Source: Plantago elongata
Taxonomy: Eukaryota > Streptophyta > Magnoliopsida > Lamiales > Plantaginaceae
NCBI GenBank assembly: GCA_036897095.1
Contig: JAYMSP010001445.1
Span: 1 to 32,088 of the forward strand
Length of the DNA: 32,088 nt
Direction: 5' to 3'
Shown: positions 10,106 through 20,249 of the stretch, one piece after another
Position numbering within the stretch: the stretch's first letter is position 1
How the letters are laid out: every line of letters begins with the position of its first letter
The notes under the pieces: model-generated
Told to the model about the DNA's origin: nothing
The model's database searches: none
Seen by the model: only the letters and a program-made list of their open reading frames with translations
Translations under genes and position numbers: made by a program

Positions 10106-13007
10106 ATGTCGTCCCCGTACGTGGTGCTCGGAGATCGGCCACTAGATCAATGGAAGGTCACAGAGCTAAAGGAAGAACTTAAGAAACGGAAATTGACTAT
10201 TAGGGGGTTGAAAGAAGATCTTATTAAGCGCCTGGATGAAGCAGTTCGTATTGAGCGGCAGGATAATGAAGAAGAGGATGATGATAATGATTCAAGTAGC
10301 GACGGCCAAGCTGAGTTACCTCCTGAACAAGCTAAAACAGAAACTATTGTTTCTGGAAGTTTGGAGAACTACATGGACACTCCAATGGAGTCCGCGAATG
10401 CCAATATGGATCAGGGTGAATTGTTGAAGGAAAGCACAGTGGAAGTTGAACAAGTGAAGGAAACCATTACCCGTGAGAAAGACAATGGTCAAGGACAATT
10501 GTTGAAGAACTGCACAGTTGTGGAAGTTGAAAGAATTGAGGAAACCAAAACCACCGAGCTGAAACAGGATGAGGCTGCAAAAAATGATAGTTCGGAAACT
10601 ACTGTTGTCACAAGTGTGAGAATTGATTCAATCAGTGAAACACTTTTGCCAAGTGATGGGAGGAATGTGATATCAGAGTCAACTGAGCAGACCGGGAATG
10701 ACATATCAAAGCCTCAGGAGGATGATAAGCTCAAACATTCTAATTCCAATATTGAGTTGCCTCAGATCAATGAGGAGAACACCTCTATATTTTGTCCAAC
10801 CCAGTCAAGTTTAACTGAAAGCCTAACCCAGAGTGAAGCTGCCAATTCAACAGTTCAGCCTGAAAATGATGACTCCAGGTCTATCCAATCAGATCAATCC
10901 ATCCTGCCATTGAAGTATCAGGTATCTAAGGTTGATCCCGATTTAGGGTCTCACGTAGTATCTGATTCTGTTTCTACTGAATCTGTCTCCATTATTGAGA
11001 ATAATGAATTAAAGGTTGATGTTATTACTGACAATGTCAAATTAGAACTGGATAGTAAGCATGAGGTGGTGCAGCTGCTGCCCAGGAAAATTGCCTCTGA
11101 TGGTGGCGAATCACATCCAATGGATGTGGAAGAATCTTTTGACAAAAAAGATATTGAAAAGCCGCTTGACTTAGAAATATCTACTGAAGAAATAGGTGCT
11201 AACAATCATGATTATAAAAATAGTCCTAGTAATGTTGATACTGGAGACTTAGATCCCCCCGAGAAGCTAAGTCTGGATCGGAGTTCTGGGGATGATTCAA
11301 TGGAAGAGGATATAGTGGAGACGAAACAAACAGATAGTAAATCCACTTCCTTTGAAATTGCTGGCGCTGTGGAAAAAACTGAAATATCCATTCTGAAAGA
11401 AGAGAATGTTGACAGTGACAGTAAGCCTGTCCAGGCGGAAGTGATTAAAGCAAAGAGTGAGACTGTGTCTGCTCCATCATCTTTTAAAAGGAAATCTGGT
11501 GAGCACTGTATGCCTGCAAATTTTTATTTATTTATGTAAGTACCATACTATTTGCTTCAACAGCAGTATGTTAAACTGTTTCATTTGTCTTCACATATAT
11601 CATGATTTAAGATGTGTATCTAGCTGCTGTGAGTAAAAATTGTCGTATTTTGATTGTCTTGTATAGTCTGATACAAGTTTTCTTTCAGTTCTTCAGTTCT
11701 AATGTTTCAGTATAAGCCAATCAGCATGATCCATGTATCGAGATTTTAGATAAAAGTTCTGTTGACACTTGATACAGAGCTGGTATGAAAGTACTTTTTT
11801 GCAATGTTGACTTAATATCTTAACTAAATATGCAGATAAAGAAGCAGGTGGGAACAATGAAACTGCAAAGAAACCTCGCAGGTGGAATTTAGAAAGCCAC
11901 AAGGGTTCTGAGCCTCAAAGTGGTAATGCCGTGACCCCTGCAAAGCTTGAGTATTCAACTCAGCCTTCCTTCAAACGCTTCCCTAGATCTGATTCCATAG
12001 TTAGTGAAGAAACACCCAAGGAGCGTATCGGTGAGTTTCAGAGTTTCTTGTTCCCATATTATTGTTATTTCATTTATCCACTGTCCTCTGAATTCTGTTA
12101 TGTTGGTCAATGGCAGTTCCCCCATCATCTAAGCCCCCGAGCACTTCTCTCAGAATTGATCGTTTTTTGCGTCCTTTCACTTTAAAAGCCGTGCAAGAAC
12201 TTCTGGGAAAAACTGGAACTGTTACCAGCTTCTGGATGGATCATATCAAAACCCACTGCTATGTCTCGGTAAGTATGGCTTGCTGCTTATGTGATCTGTC
12301 ATATTATGATCACCTCCCATGGGTAAAATTGCACCCATACCACCTGATGCATAGGGTTGTATGGGAAGTTGAAACTTCCAGGGTCAATCATATATCCACC
12401 AACTTAAATGGTGTTTATGTATGTAGATGAGTAGATCACCCTTTCCAGCATCTGTCTTGTGCCAGTCATAATTTAGATCTTTAAAAGTCTAATATATATA
12501 ATGATTTGGGATCTGCAGTATTCGTCTGTCGAAGAGGCTGTAGAGACCCGTAATGCTGTCTACAATCTCCAATGGCCTCCTAATGGGGGACGTGCACTGG
12601 TGGCCGAATTTGTTGATCCTCAAGAAGTTAAAGAACATGTAGAGGCACCTCTTCCATCTCCAGCAACTCCATCAAGCAGCACGACCCCAACTTCTAGAGA
12701 ACATGTTTTGCGGCAGCAACTTCCACCACCTTCTCTCCCAGCACCACCAGCCTTGGCCAACCCACCCACAATTAGGGAGCGTTTGAATCCCTCGAGGGAT
12801 CCTGTCTCCAGGGAACAGCCACTCCCAGTAAGGGATCGGCTAAACTTGCCGCCACCTCCTCCACTTCCCGAGAAGGTTGAGCCGCCTATTGTTACTTTGG
12901 ATGATCTATTCCGGAAAACCAAATCAATCCCCCGCATCTATTACTTGCCATTGTCTGACGAGCAAGTAGCTGCAAAGCTCAAGTTAAAGGGAAACGTTAA
13001 CCAGTAG
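10106..13007 (+). CDS. ACINUS: ACINUS-like SAP/RRM protein, ASAP-complex splicing factor (copy 1)
   Basis: Four coding exons with GT-AG junctions: 10106-11498, 11836-12030, 12117-12268 and 12519-13007, giving 742 residues. Residues 11-46 form a SAP DNA-binding motif (PLDQWKVTELKEEL then GLKEDLIKRL). A long acidic, Ser/Glu-rich disordered linker follows to residue 464, with an internal duplication (ELLKESTVEVEQVKET and QLLKNCTVVEVERIEET). Exon 2 gives a short basic/Ser-rich segment. Exons 3-4 make an RRM-like domain (about 540-615: SLRIDRFLRPFT, GTVTSFWMDHIKTHCYVS, ALVAEFVDP). A proline-rich linker leads to the C-terminal RSB motif (about 707-725: LDDLFRKT...IPRIYYLPL), which in this family binds RNPS1/SR45 and SAP18. 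The family acts in the nucleus with the exon-junction complex in alternative splicing. Intron phases are 1, 1 and 0. Architecture matches plant ACINUS; the function is inferred from family knowledge. Confidence 0.92.
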
Positions 13008-13460
13008 GCATTATTGGCCTGCACGCTGAGGACAGATCTTTTCATCAGTTTTCTGGTGGATTGGTTAGTTAGAAAGGTAAAGGTAAGAAGTGTATTGTAC
13101 TTGCGTGTTTGCAGGTCTGCAGGTATCGTTGGTAGGGAGTTGCGGTCAAAAGGAGACACTGCTTATGCTGGTTGAATGAAGGATTTGTATTTCCTCGAGG
13201 ATTTATCATATCTTGAAGTTAGGACATGCCCAAACTTTAGGGGTGAGCTTGGGCTTGTGTTTCCCATTATGAAATCCTACATTTTGCACACACCAGTGGA
13301 CTCCCAACTCTGACATCCCAACATTTGATCTATATTTATTTGATGCATTAGACTGACTTATCGAGGACATGTTTGTTTTTATCACTAAATCTTATGTGGA
13401 TGATATTTTGTTGGATTCTGCTGGCGAATGATTGTACCTTTTCTTAATTTGGTCTGTGAG
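13008..13460 (+). other. Probable 3' UTR of ACINUS copy 1
   Basis: The first about 150 bases after the stop still align with the sequence after the stop of copy 2 (shared GATTGG-TAG-GAGAAAGGTAA and TTGCAGGTAT blocks), so this DNA was part of the duplicated unit. No clean AATAAA signal stands out, and the end is approximate. Confidence 0.4.
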
Positions 13461-13805
13461 TTTATCTTTCCCCTGGAAATTATTTCCTGCATGTGGTGAA
13501 GCGTAGGTTCGTAGTGTCATGCAGAGCAGGCCTGTTAAGATAGGTAGGTGATAATGATAGAGCAACATCGATATGTTTGGGGGTGGCAGGACAGTGCTTT
13601 ATGAAAAATGTAGTACACGGCAAAGTATTGGTTTGGAGCAGGATACTCCCAACAAATGCCTGGCTTCCGTTTTGTACAAATATCCAATTGCATGTTACAA
13701 TTTCGACACATAATATTAATGTACATCTGTTTTAGTAACACTCTAATGGATTAAATGGAGGATGTTTATCTTCGGATGAATGGGTACAAGTATGACTAGA
13801 CAACA
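13461..13805. other. Intergenic DNA, no gene seen
   Basis: AT-rich spacer between the two ACINUS copies. The minus-strand ORF over 13535-13741 has no recognisable domain and is not called. Confidence 0.4.
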
Positions 13806-13947
13806 GTCCGTATCAAAATGACTATGAGTTAGACAAATCACCAAATTCATAAGCTAGTCATATTTTTTGAAGTACTGTCCGTATCAAAATGAGTATGAGT
13901 TAGACAAATCACCAAATGCATAAGCTAGTCATATTTTTTGAAGTACT
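13806..13947. repeat. Tandem duplication, 2 x 71 bp
   Basis: Copies at 13806-13876 and 13877-13947 differ at only two positions that I can see (GACTATG/GAGTATG and AAATTC/AAATGC). It begins GTCCGTATCAAAATGA and ends TTTTGAAGTACT. Near identity means the duplication is recent. There is no coding role. Confidence 0.9.
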
Positions 13948-14035
13948 CAATATGACGGTATCGAACATGCCATATTCCCACCATTCGTACTACTTTCTCC
14001 GCCAAAGGAATCATATGTTAGAATTGATGCACATA

Positions 14036-14161
14036 AAAGGTTAAAATGAATGACAACGAAGTGCAACTCAATTGATAAAACGCTTCACCTCTAATTAATA
14101 GGTCGAGGTTCGAATCACCCTTTAACTATTTAATAAAAGAAAAAAGAAAGGTTAAAATGAA
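14036..14161 (+). mobile_element. tRNA-derived SINE with perfect 15-bp target-site duplication
   Basis: The direct repeat AAAGGTTAAAATGAA is present at 14036-14050 and 14147-14161. Between them is a 96-base insert starting TGACAACGAAGTGCAACTCA. It contains a degenerate A box (GCAACTCAATTGATA) and a strong B box (GGTTCGAATCAC at 14107-14118) at tRNA-like spacing, and it ends in an A-rich tail (AAAAGAAAAAAG). This is the full signature of retroposition of a short pol III transcript by LINE machinery. The tail is short and the body lacks a long tRNA-unrelated part, so it is a very compact SINE or a 3'-truncated copy. Confidence 0.85.
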
Positions 14162-14393
14162 CAATTACAAATTAATAGTGTAGCTATAAAAATCTTCATG
14201 CAATATTCTCAAAGAAAGAAAGAAAAAATTATCATACACTTAAAGTGATACATTAAAAACTTCATACAAACTTGTGATAAAATCTCAACAGTTAATTAGT
14301 GAATAAGTCTCCTGGAAGACTATTTTTGATGATTATCAAAACATTTACTTTATGATTTGAATATTGACGTCTTCTTTCTCCGTCATTAGTACA

Positions 14394-14495
14394 TACTCCT
14401 AAGTCCTAAATGACATAAGGAATATTTAAAACTGAACAACTCTACCATAATATCTAAATGACGAAAGTGAACAATTTCTAAGCACGGAGGGAGTA
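14394..14495. mobile_element. Stowaway-like MITE, degenerate
   Basis: The right edge, GCACGGAGGGAGTA (14482-14495), is the complement of the classic Stowaway terminus TACTCCCTCCGT and abuts a TA. The left edge is less clear; TACTCCTAAGTCC at 14394 is the best candidate. The ends agree only partly, so this may be a deleted copy. Confidence 0.4.
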
Positions 14496-14770
14496 TATAT
14501 TTTAATTCATTTTTTTCTTCAATCAAATATAATAATATATAAATTTCCACCTTATCAGCTCACTAATCAATTTTAACTATTTATTACATTTGCATTTAAA
14601 TAAAATTCAATACTCCCATCTTATTGGGCTAACTGAAAAATTAAACTGAAGATGTTCTGGGGTGGTAGAGCATATAATACATTCCCTCCATCTCGCTTTC
14701 AACTTCCCGCAAATTTAAACACTAATTTAAGATAAATGTGATAAAGTAGTACTTGGAAATGTGAATAAAT

Positions 14771-15141
14771 TACTTCCTCTGTCCCGAAACAAATGTATCA
14801 TATTCAGTTTATACACGTACAACTACAAATATTAATTTCTATTTTTTGCAACATTTTCAACCCATTTAAACACCCATGTGTATTTGTCCCCCAACATTTT
14901 ACACTGCATATTAAAGTAAATGTATATTTATTCTGGGATATAGAGAGTAGTAAAGAGAGTGTATAAAATATGAGATAAAATTTTAATTTAAAGAATTAAA
15001 AATTGAAAATGACATGTATTAAAATGGATGGTAAAACATTTTAATTTTAATTAATAGATTGGAGTTTGAGTAAATATTTAATTATTTAAAAAAATGAATG
15101 CGACATGTGAGTATTTGAATTCGGGAACGAGGGGGGGGGGA
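14771..15141. mobile_element. Stowaway-like MITE just upstream of ACINUS copy 2
   Basis: The left terminus TACTTCCTCTGTCCCGAAAC (14771-14790) is a diverged Stowaway end. The right side, TTCGGGAACGAGGGGGGG (from about 15120), is its inverted partner, now carrying a run of eleven or so G's. The interior is AT-rich and non-coding, and the length of about 370 bp suits the family. It ends about 65 bases before the TATA-like element of the downstream gene. Confidence 0.6.
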
Positions 15142-15205
15142 CATTTATTACCTTCGATAAAAATAGAAAGCGTCACCCAGTCACGCACATTCACACACGC
15201 CAAAC

Positions 15206-15215
15206 TATTTAAATA
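15206..15215 (+). promoter_or_regulatory. TATA-like element of ACINUS copy 2
   Basis: TATTTAAATA lies about 30 bases before a C/T- and A-rich leader-like stretch starting near 15236. The first coding ATG is at 16032, so a leader intron is required. Possible donors and acceptors include GTAAAT at about 15531 and pyrimidine-rich AGs ending at 15920 and 16007. Exact leader splicing cannot be fixed from sequence. Confidence 0.45.
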
Positions 15216-16031
15216 AGACACAGGAACGGAGAAGCACACTCCAACTCTGCTCATATTTTGTGTACTCTGCTCATATTACTTCCAACCTGCAACAAATCTG
15301 CTGGTTTTGGTACTCGAACTTTCTCCTTTTCAGAATGTGCCTGCCTGTCACTGTAATTTTGTGAGCGAACAATGTATTGTGTTTCATTGTTCTTGTTGCA
15401 TATTTGTGTTTGCATATTCTCTTCGTTTTTCATTTCGTTTTCATAACTGCTTTCGTCTTTTCACCAACCTAGGATTTTCGTTTTCCCTAATCGGAGCTTC
15501 TTCTCTGCAAATTCTGCTTTCTCTCCTTCATGTAAATGTCAATTCCATCTTATTTACTATGTTTCACTTGCAATAGACTCAAAATTCTACCTGCGTAACT
15601 ATAATATAACCTTCAATTTTACGTGCTTCGAATTTTCCACTCACATTAGTTATCGAAGAGGATATCATTGTTTGAGCTGCTTGTATATTGGAGCATTTTT
15701 CTGAGTTGGAATGGCCTGTGTTTGTTTTGTTTGTTTGGTGTCTTCAACTTGTGAAATAGGGTGATTCGATTACGGAATGCTGTATTGTATTTTAGTCTAC
15801 AGCGCCTTCTAGGATTGTGAGGGTTAGAATGTATGTGCTGCAATGCATTACGAACTTACTTGCTCATTCATTTCGTTGCGTTATTCACATTGATTGATAC
15901 TCATACTCTGTTGTGTGCAGCATTCTATGGGTTGCGCTTATCAATTTCGATTGTTATTCTACTATGTACGTGACTTAACTTAGGTTAACTCCTTTTGATG
16001 TTTCCAGAGTTAAATTTGTTAATTGGTAAAC

Positions 16032-19000
16032 ATGTCATCCCACTCACCGCCGGATGATATCCTTGATCATCGGTCACTGGATGCAAGCCAGCTGCCCACT
16101 CGTGCTCTTAAAGTAGATCTCCTGAAGCGGTTAAATGAAGTCGATTATGTTGAGGACGAAGCAAGTGAAAAAAAGAATGCTGATGTTGGAGAGCCTAGAA
16201 AAGTATCTAGTGGTGATAGTGGTGGCAGAAGTCCTGAAACGGATGATGCTCTCAAGAATAATGATGATGGAGACTTAGATCCTCCAGAGAAGCCAAGTCT
16301 GGGTAGGAGGTCTGGGGATGATACTATAGAGGAGGACTCATTTGACAGTAAGCAGATGGAATCTGACTGTGCTGAGCCTGCTGCAATCATTGATGATGTG
16401 AGAAAATCGGGAATATCTGGTGTGGAACGAGAGGGTTTTGTCAATGCTGGTGATGTAAAGCCTCTAGACACTGGAGCTCATAAGAATACCCTCACATCTG
16501 CCAAAAGGAAGTTTGGTAAGTGGTTAACTGCCTGCTTTGTTTGTTGAGTGTGATTATTTTTCTCTCAGTAATATCACACTGAATAGATCCATTTTCTTTC
16601 TGCTGTAGCTAAGATGCAAAATAATAAAGTCAAGTGCATAATAAAATTATGGCCTCTATTGTGGCAAGGGAACAATGTCATGGTTTTTAACATCACAAGT
16701 AGATTAAATGCCACTGAAGCTAGTGTGTCTGTGTGGCTATCTGTGTGCAATGCCATAAACAGAAACTGTAAATCAAATCTTCCATGCGCAACATTTTCTT
16801 ATAAACAGACTCAAATATACATTTTGTGTGTAGCGTGGACGAGTTATTGGGATTTCTATTCTACATGTGATTCTGGACGAGGCTTGATATTATAAGCTTC
16901 TTCAAACTTCAAAGTCATATGCTTCTTTCTGCCTTACGATGTTGAAAGGGGCCATGACCCATGAGTAATGGATGTTTCTCCTAGGTCCCTGCTTTACACT
17001 CATTTAATACTACATAAATCCAATAAGTAAACCCCTTTTGAAGTGTGGGTTTGCCAACGTAAGCTATCTAGATAGAGAGCTCTTACATGTACATGCATGC
17101 ATGCCATATATTGTATATTACTTATAAATGTTTGCCATGCATATTAGTATATAAATACTCCAATGAGTTCACATATAATTTGGCATTTTGGAGCATCAAT
17201 CATGTCATAGCTTAAGTGGCTAGTCCTCTGTTTTAACATTGATGAGTTCTCCTTGTTAGCCACATTATGCCATGTCTGATTTTATTTTTCCAGTATTTTC
17301 ATACTCCTGGTAGTCTTGTAAGCCAATCTGTGGTCCAAGGTGAAATTGAAGTGATACTTAACACATTACATTGGCATGATCAAAAATATACTTGTTTCAT
17401 GCATTTTGAAGCAAGCTGCATCACCTCTTACCCTTGGTAATTTTGCTGTTTCTACTCTGACATTCAGTGGCGTATAATGTTAAATATTACAGACAGGGAA
17501 GCAGCAGGGAACAATTATGCGCCAAAAGGAAAACGTATACGTAGTGCAGGAGGAGGCCCCAAGATTTCTGAACCTCCTAATAATTCATCAGGAACTGATT
17601 TTGTGCGCTTTGATGGATATAACGATTTACTGGCCGTGGGTAAGTCTTGATTTTTTTCTTCCAGTATAAAATTGTTTCCAAGGTGAAACATGATAGTATA
17701 TATCACATGGCATGATCAAAGATATAATTGTTTCATTTTGGGGCAAGCTACATCACCTCTTATCCTTGGTAATTTTCTGTTACTGCTGGGACGTTTTGTG
17801 TTTGTGGCATATGATGTTAAATATTACAGACACAAAAGCATTTGTGAACAATAATGCGCCAAAGGGAAAAAATCGGCTTAGTGCAGTGGAAGGCTCCAGG
17901 AGTTCTGAACCTCAAAGTGGGACTATTGGGGGTTCTAGTTCTAATTCAAAGCCATCTGTTTTTGACCGCCTATCTGGATTTAACTCTTCAGAGCGTATGG
18001 GTGAGTTTTCAAATTTCTCTCAGTATAAAATTGTTGCCAATTTCACCCATCATCTATGATGATAATATTTATCACATGGCATGATCAAAGATATAACTGT
18101 TTCAGTTTGAAACAAGCCACATCACCTCTTACACTTGGTAATTTCTGTAACTGCTGGGACCTTTTGTTGCATATGATGTTAAATATTACAGACAATAAAG
18201 CAGCAGGGAACCATTATGCGCCAAAACGAAAACGTGTACGTCGTGCAGGAGGAGGCCCCAAGATTTCTGAACCTCAAAGTGGAGCCGTAGTGGGTTCTAC
18301 AATGCCTAGTGATTCATCTGGAACTGATTATGTGGCCGTGGGTAAGTCTTAATTTTTCTTCCAGTATAAAATTGTTTCCAAGGTGAAACATGATAATATA
18401 TATCACATGGTATGATCAAAGATATAATTGTTTGATTTCGAAGCAAGCTACATCACCTCTTACCTTGGTAATCTTCTGTAACTGCTGGGACGTTTTGTGT
18501 CATATGATGTTATATATTACAGACAGGAAAGCATTCATGAACAATAATGCGCCAAAAGGAAAACATCGGCTTAGTGCAGTGGAAGGCTCTAAGAGTTCTG
18601 AACCTCAAAGTGGGGCGGGAGTGGGTTCTAGTTCGACGAGGCATAATAATTCATCATCTCCAACTAATTTTGAGCGCCTAACTGGATTGAGTTCTGAACC
18701 TCAAAGTAGGGCTGGAGTGGGTTCTAGTTCTACGAGGCCTAATAATTCATCATCTCCATCTGTTTTTGAGCCCCTAACTGGTTTGAATTCTCCAGAGCGC
18801 ATGGGTGAGTTTTAAATCTTCTCTCAATATAAAATTGTTGCCAATTCCGCCCAGGCGCCCATCCTCTAAGTTCTGCTCTCCATAATATGTCAGTTCTTCC
18901 TCCGTCCAAGCGGCCAACTAATTCTCTCAGAATTGATGGTTTTGTGCGTCCACTTGCTTTAAAAGCAGTTCAAAAACTTCTGCTGGGAACAGGCACCCTT

Positions 19001-19750
19001 ACCAGCTTCTGGATGGATAGCATCAAAACTCACTGCTATGTCTCTGTAAGTCGGTTTGCTCTGGACACCATTTTTGACATTCTATTATTCTATTATAAAT
19101 ATATATGCATGAAAATGTATACCAGTTGTCACATTATGAATCTTTATGGTGGCTGTAAGAATAGTTTATAAAAAAGTGCAGATTCTGCTTCTACTGAAAA
19201 TTATCTGTAGAAGCTAATTCCGACTATTTCTGAGAACCTTAGTTTGAGCTAATTATTGGTGAAGCTGAATAGCAGATGCATATGCCACCACTCTCTTTTC
19301 AACTTTTTCCCTTCTATTTTAGTTTACTAATTTACGGGCACCAATTAATGACTTGTTTTAGTCACTCTTTGCTACTTAATTTTAGGCACTTGATGGCTCT
19401 CATAGTTTGTTGCCTTATTACCTAAAAACTATTTGAATTTGCAGTTTTTATCGGCTGAAGAAGCTGTAGCTACCCATAATGCTGTCAATAATCTCGAGTG
19501 GCAACTAGATTCTGGACGTACATTAGTAGCAGAGTTCGTTGATCCTGAGGAAGTTAAAATCCGTGCAGAGAGCACTCCTGTGTCTCCAACGGAGCGGGCT
19601 AACATATCCACACCACCTCCACGTGAAGCTAGAATGGAGGATTTCTTCCTGCAAACCAGTGCTTTACCTAAGATCTTCTATTTGCCATTGACTGATGAGC
19701 AAGTTGCTGAAAAGAAAAATCGAGATGTTGATGAATGGGCATTGGCCTAA
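16032..19750 (+). CDS. Divergent ACINUS-like paralogue with four tandemly repeated middle exons (copy 2)
   Basis: Seven exons: 16032-16515, 17493-17639, 17830-18000, 18192-18341, 18523-18804, 18894-19045 and 19445-19750, giving 563 residues with every junction GT-AG and in frame. The SAP motif is shortened: SLDAS joins QLPTRALKVDLLKRLNE, missing about ten residues of its first helix. The acidic linker keeps only a part alignable to copy 1 (DLDPPEKPSLGRRSGDD). Exons 2-5 are four versions of copy 1's exon 2. Exons 6-7 encode the RRM-like domain (SLRIDGFVRPLA, SFWMDSIKTHCYVS, LVAEFVDP), and exon 6 is 152 bp, exactly as in copy 1. The proline-rich linker is reduced to about 20 residues, and an RSB-like end (MEDFFLQTSALPKIFYLPL) remains. 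The frame is intact and splice sites are good, so it is probably expressed rather than a pseudogene. Retained RNPS1/SAP18 binding is inference. Confidence 0.85.
17375..18810 (+). repeat. Tandem array of four intron-plus-exon modules in ACINUS copy 2
   Basis: The intronic anchor (C/T)ATGATCAAA recurs at 17375, 17711, 18080 and 18411, i.e. spacings of 336, 369 and 331 bases. Each is followed by CATCACCTCTTA-C-TTGGTAAT, a stretch ending ATGTTAAATATTACAG, and an exon starting GAC. Exons alternate in type. A exons (2 and 4) encode KR-R-AGGGPKISEP and end VAVG. B exons (3 and 5) encode RLSAVEGS-SSEPQSG and end ERMG. Copy 1's single exon 2 also ends ERIG, so B is closer to the ancestral form. The order A-B-A-B implies one duplication followed by a duplication of the roughly 0.7-kb pair. 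Confidence 0.9.
18594..18785 (+). repeat. 96-bp in-frame tandem duplication inside exon 5 of ACINUS copy 2
   Basis: Copies at 18594-18689 and 18690-18785 each encode 32 residues beginning SSEPQS-AGVGSSSTR and ending L-GL. They differ at a handful of sites, several of them non-synonymous (for example TNFERL against SVFEPL). This explains why exon 5 (282 bp) is longer than its sister exon 3 (171 bp). Confidence 0.9.
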
Positions 19751-20247
19751 GTTCTTAACGCAGATACTTGTGTCGATTGGCTAGTGAGAAAGGTAACTGT
19801 TAAGATTTGTATAATAACTGCATATTTGAATTGCAGGTATTAATTCAGTGTAGGAAGTTCCTGGTTAGGAGGTGGTATTGGTGCTGGTTCGAAGATGCAT
19901 TTTCCTTAATTTGAATATGAGAATGTTGGTATGTGTAACAAATGATCCATCATCAGGGTTGGGTTTTGTCTTTTGGAGGAAACTTGGTTGTTTCCTTGGG
20001 CGGCGTTATTAACTGTACATATACTGATCGGGCCCTGGAAATGGCTGATGTTTGGTGCACCCAAAAACATTTTGCATTTGATCATCATTTGATTTCAATA
20101 GTAGGCTGTTTTGCAGCGTAATAGTATAATCTGTGTTTCTAAACAACGTTAGACTAACTCTCCTTTAGGTTAGCTTGCTGCCTACAAGAGTGAATCTGAG
20201 TTCGTCCTTAGTTTCTTGCCAACTTTTAATAGTAGAACTTGGGGACT
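19751..20247 (+). other. 3' UTR and downstream spacer of ACINUS copy 2
   Basis: The first about 120 bases are homologous to the copy 1 3' region. There is no further gene or clear poly(A) signal. The stretch ends at the foldback element. Confidence 0.4.
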
Positions 20248-20249
20248 TA

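Noticed and set aside
12501..12518. Start of a separate ORF before the last exon of ACINUS copy 1
   Set aside because: These bases are intronic; the exon begins after the CAG at 12516-12518 and continues the RRM in frame.
14107..14118. A functional tRNA gene
   Set aside because: Only the internal promoter boxes match; the acceptor and anticodon stems do not pair, and the unit is bounded by a retroposition duplication.
17712..18815. Intronic frames open into the repeated exons, suggesting retained-intron coding
   Set aside because: The open stretches come from the shared intron copies; acceptor ATTACAG and GTAAGT/GTGAGT donors are all intact, and the exon-only model keeps perfect phase.
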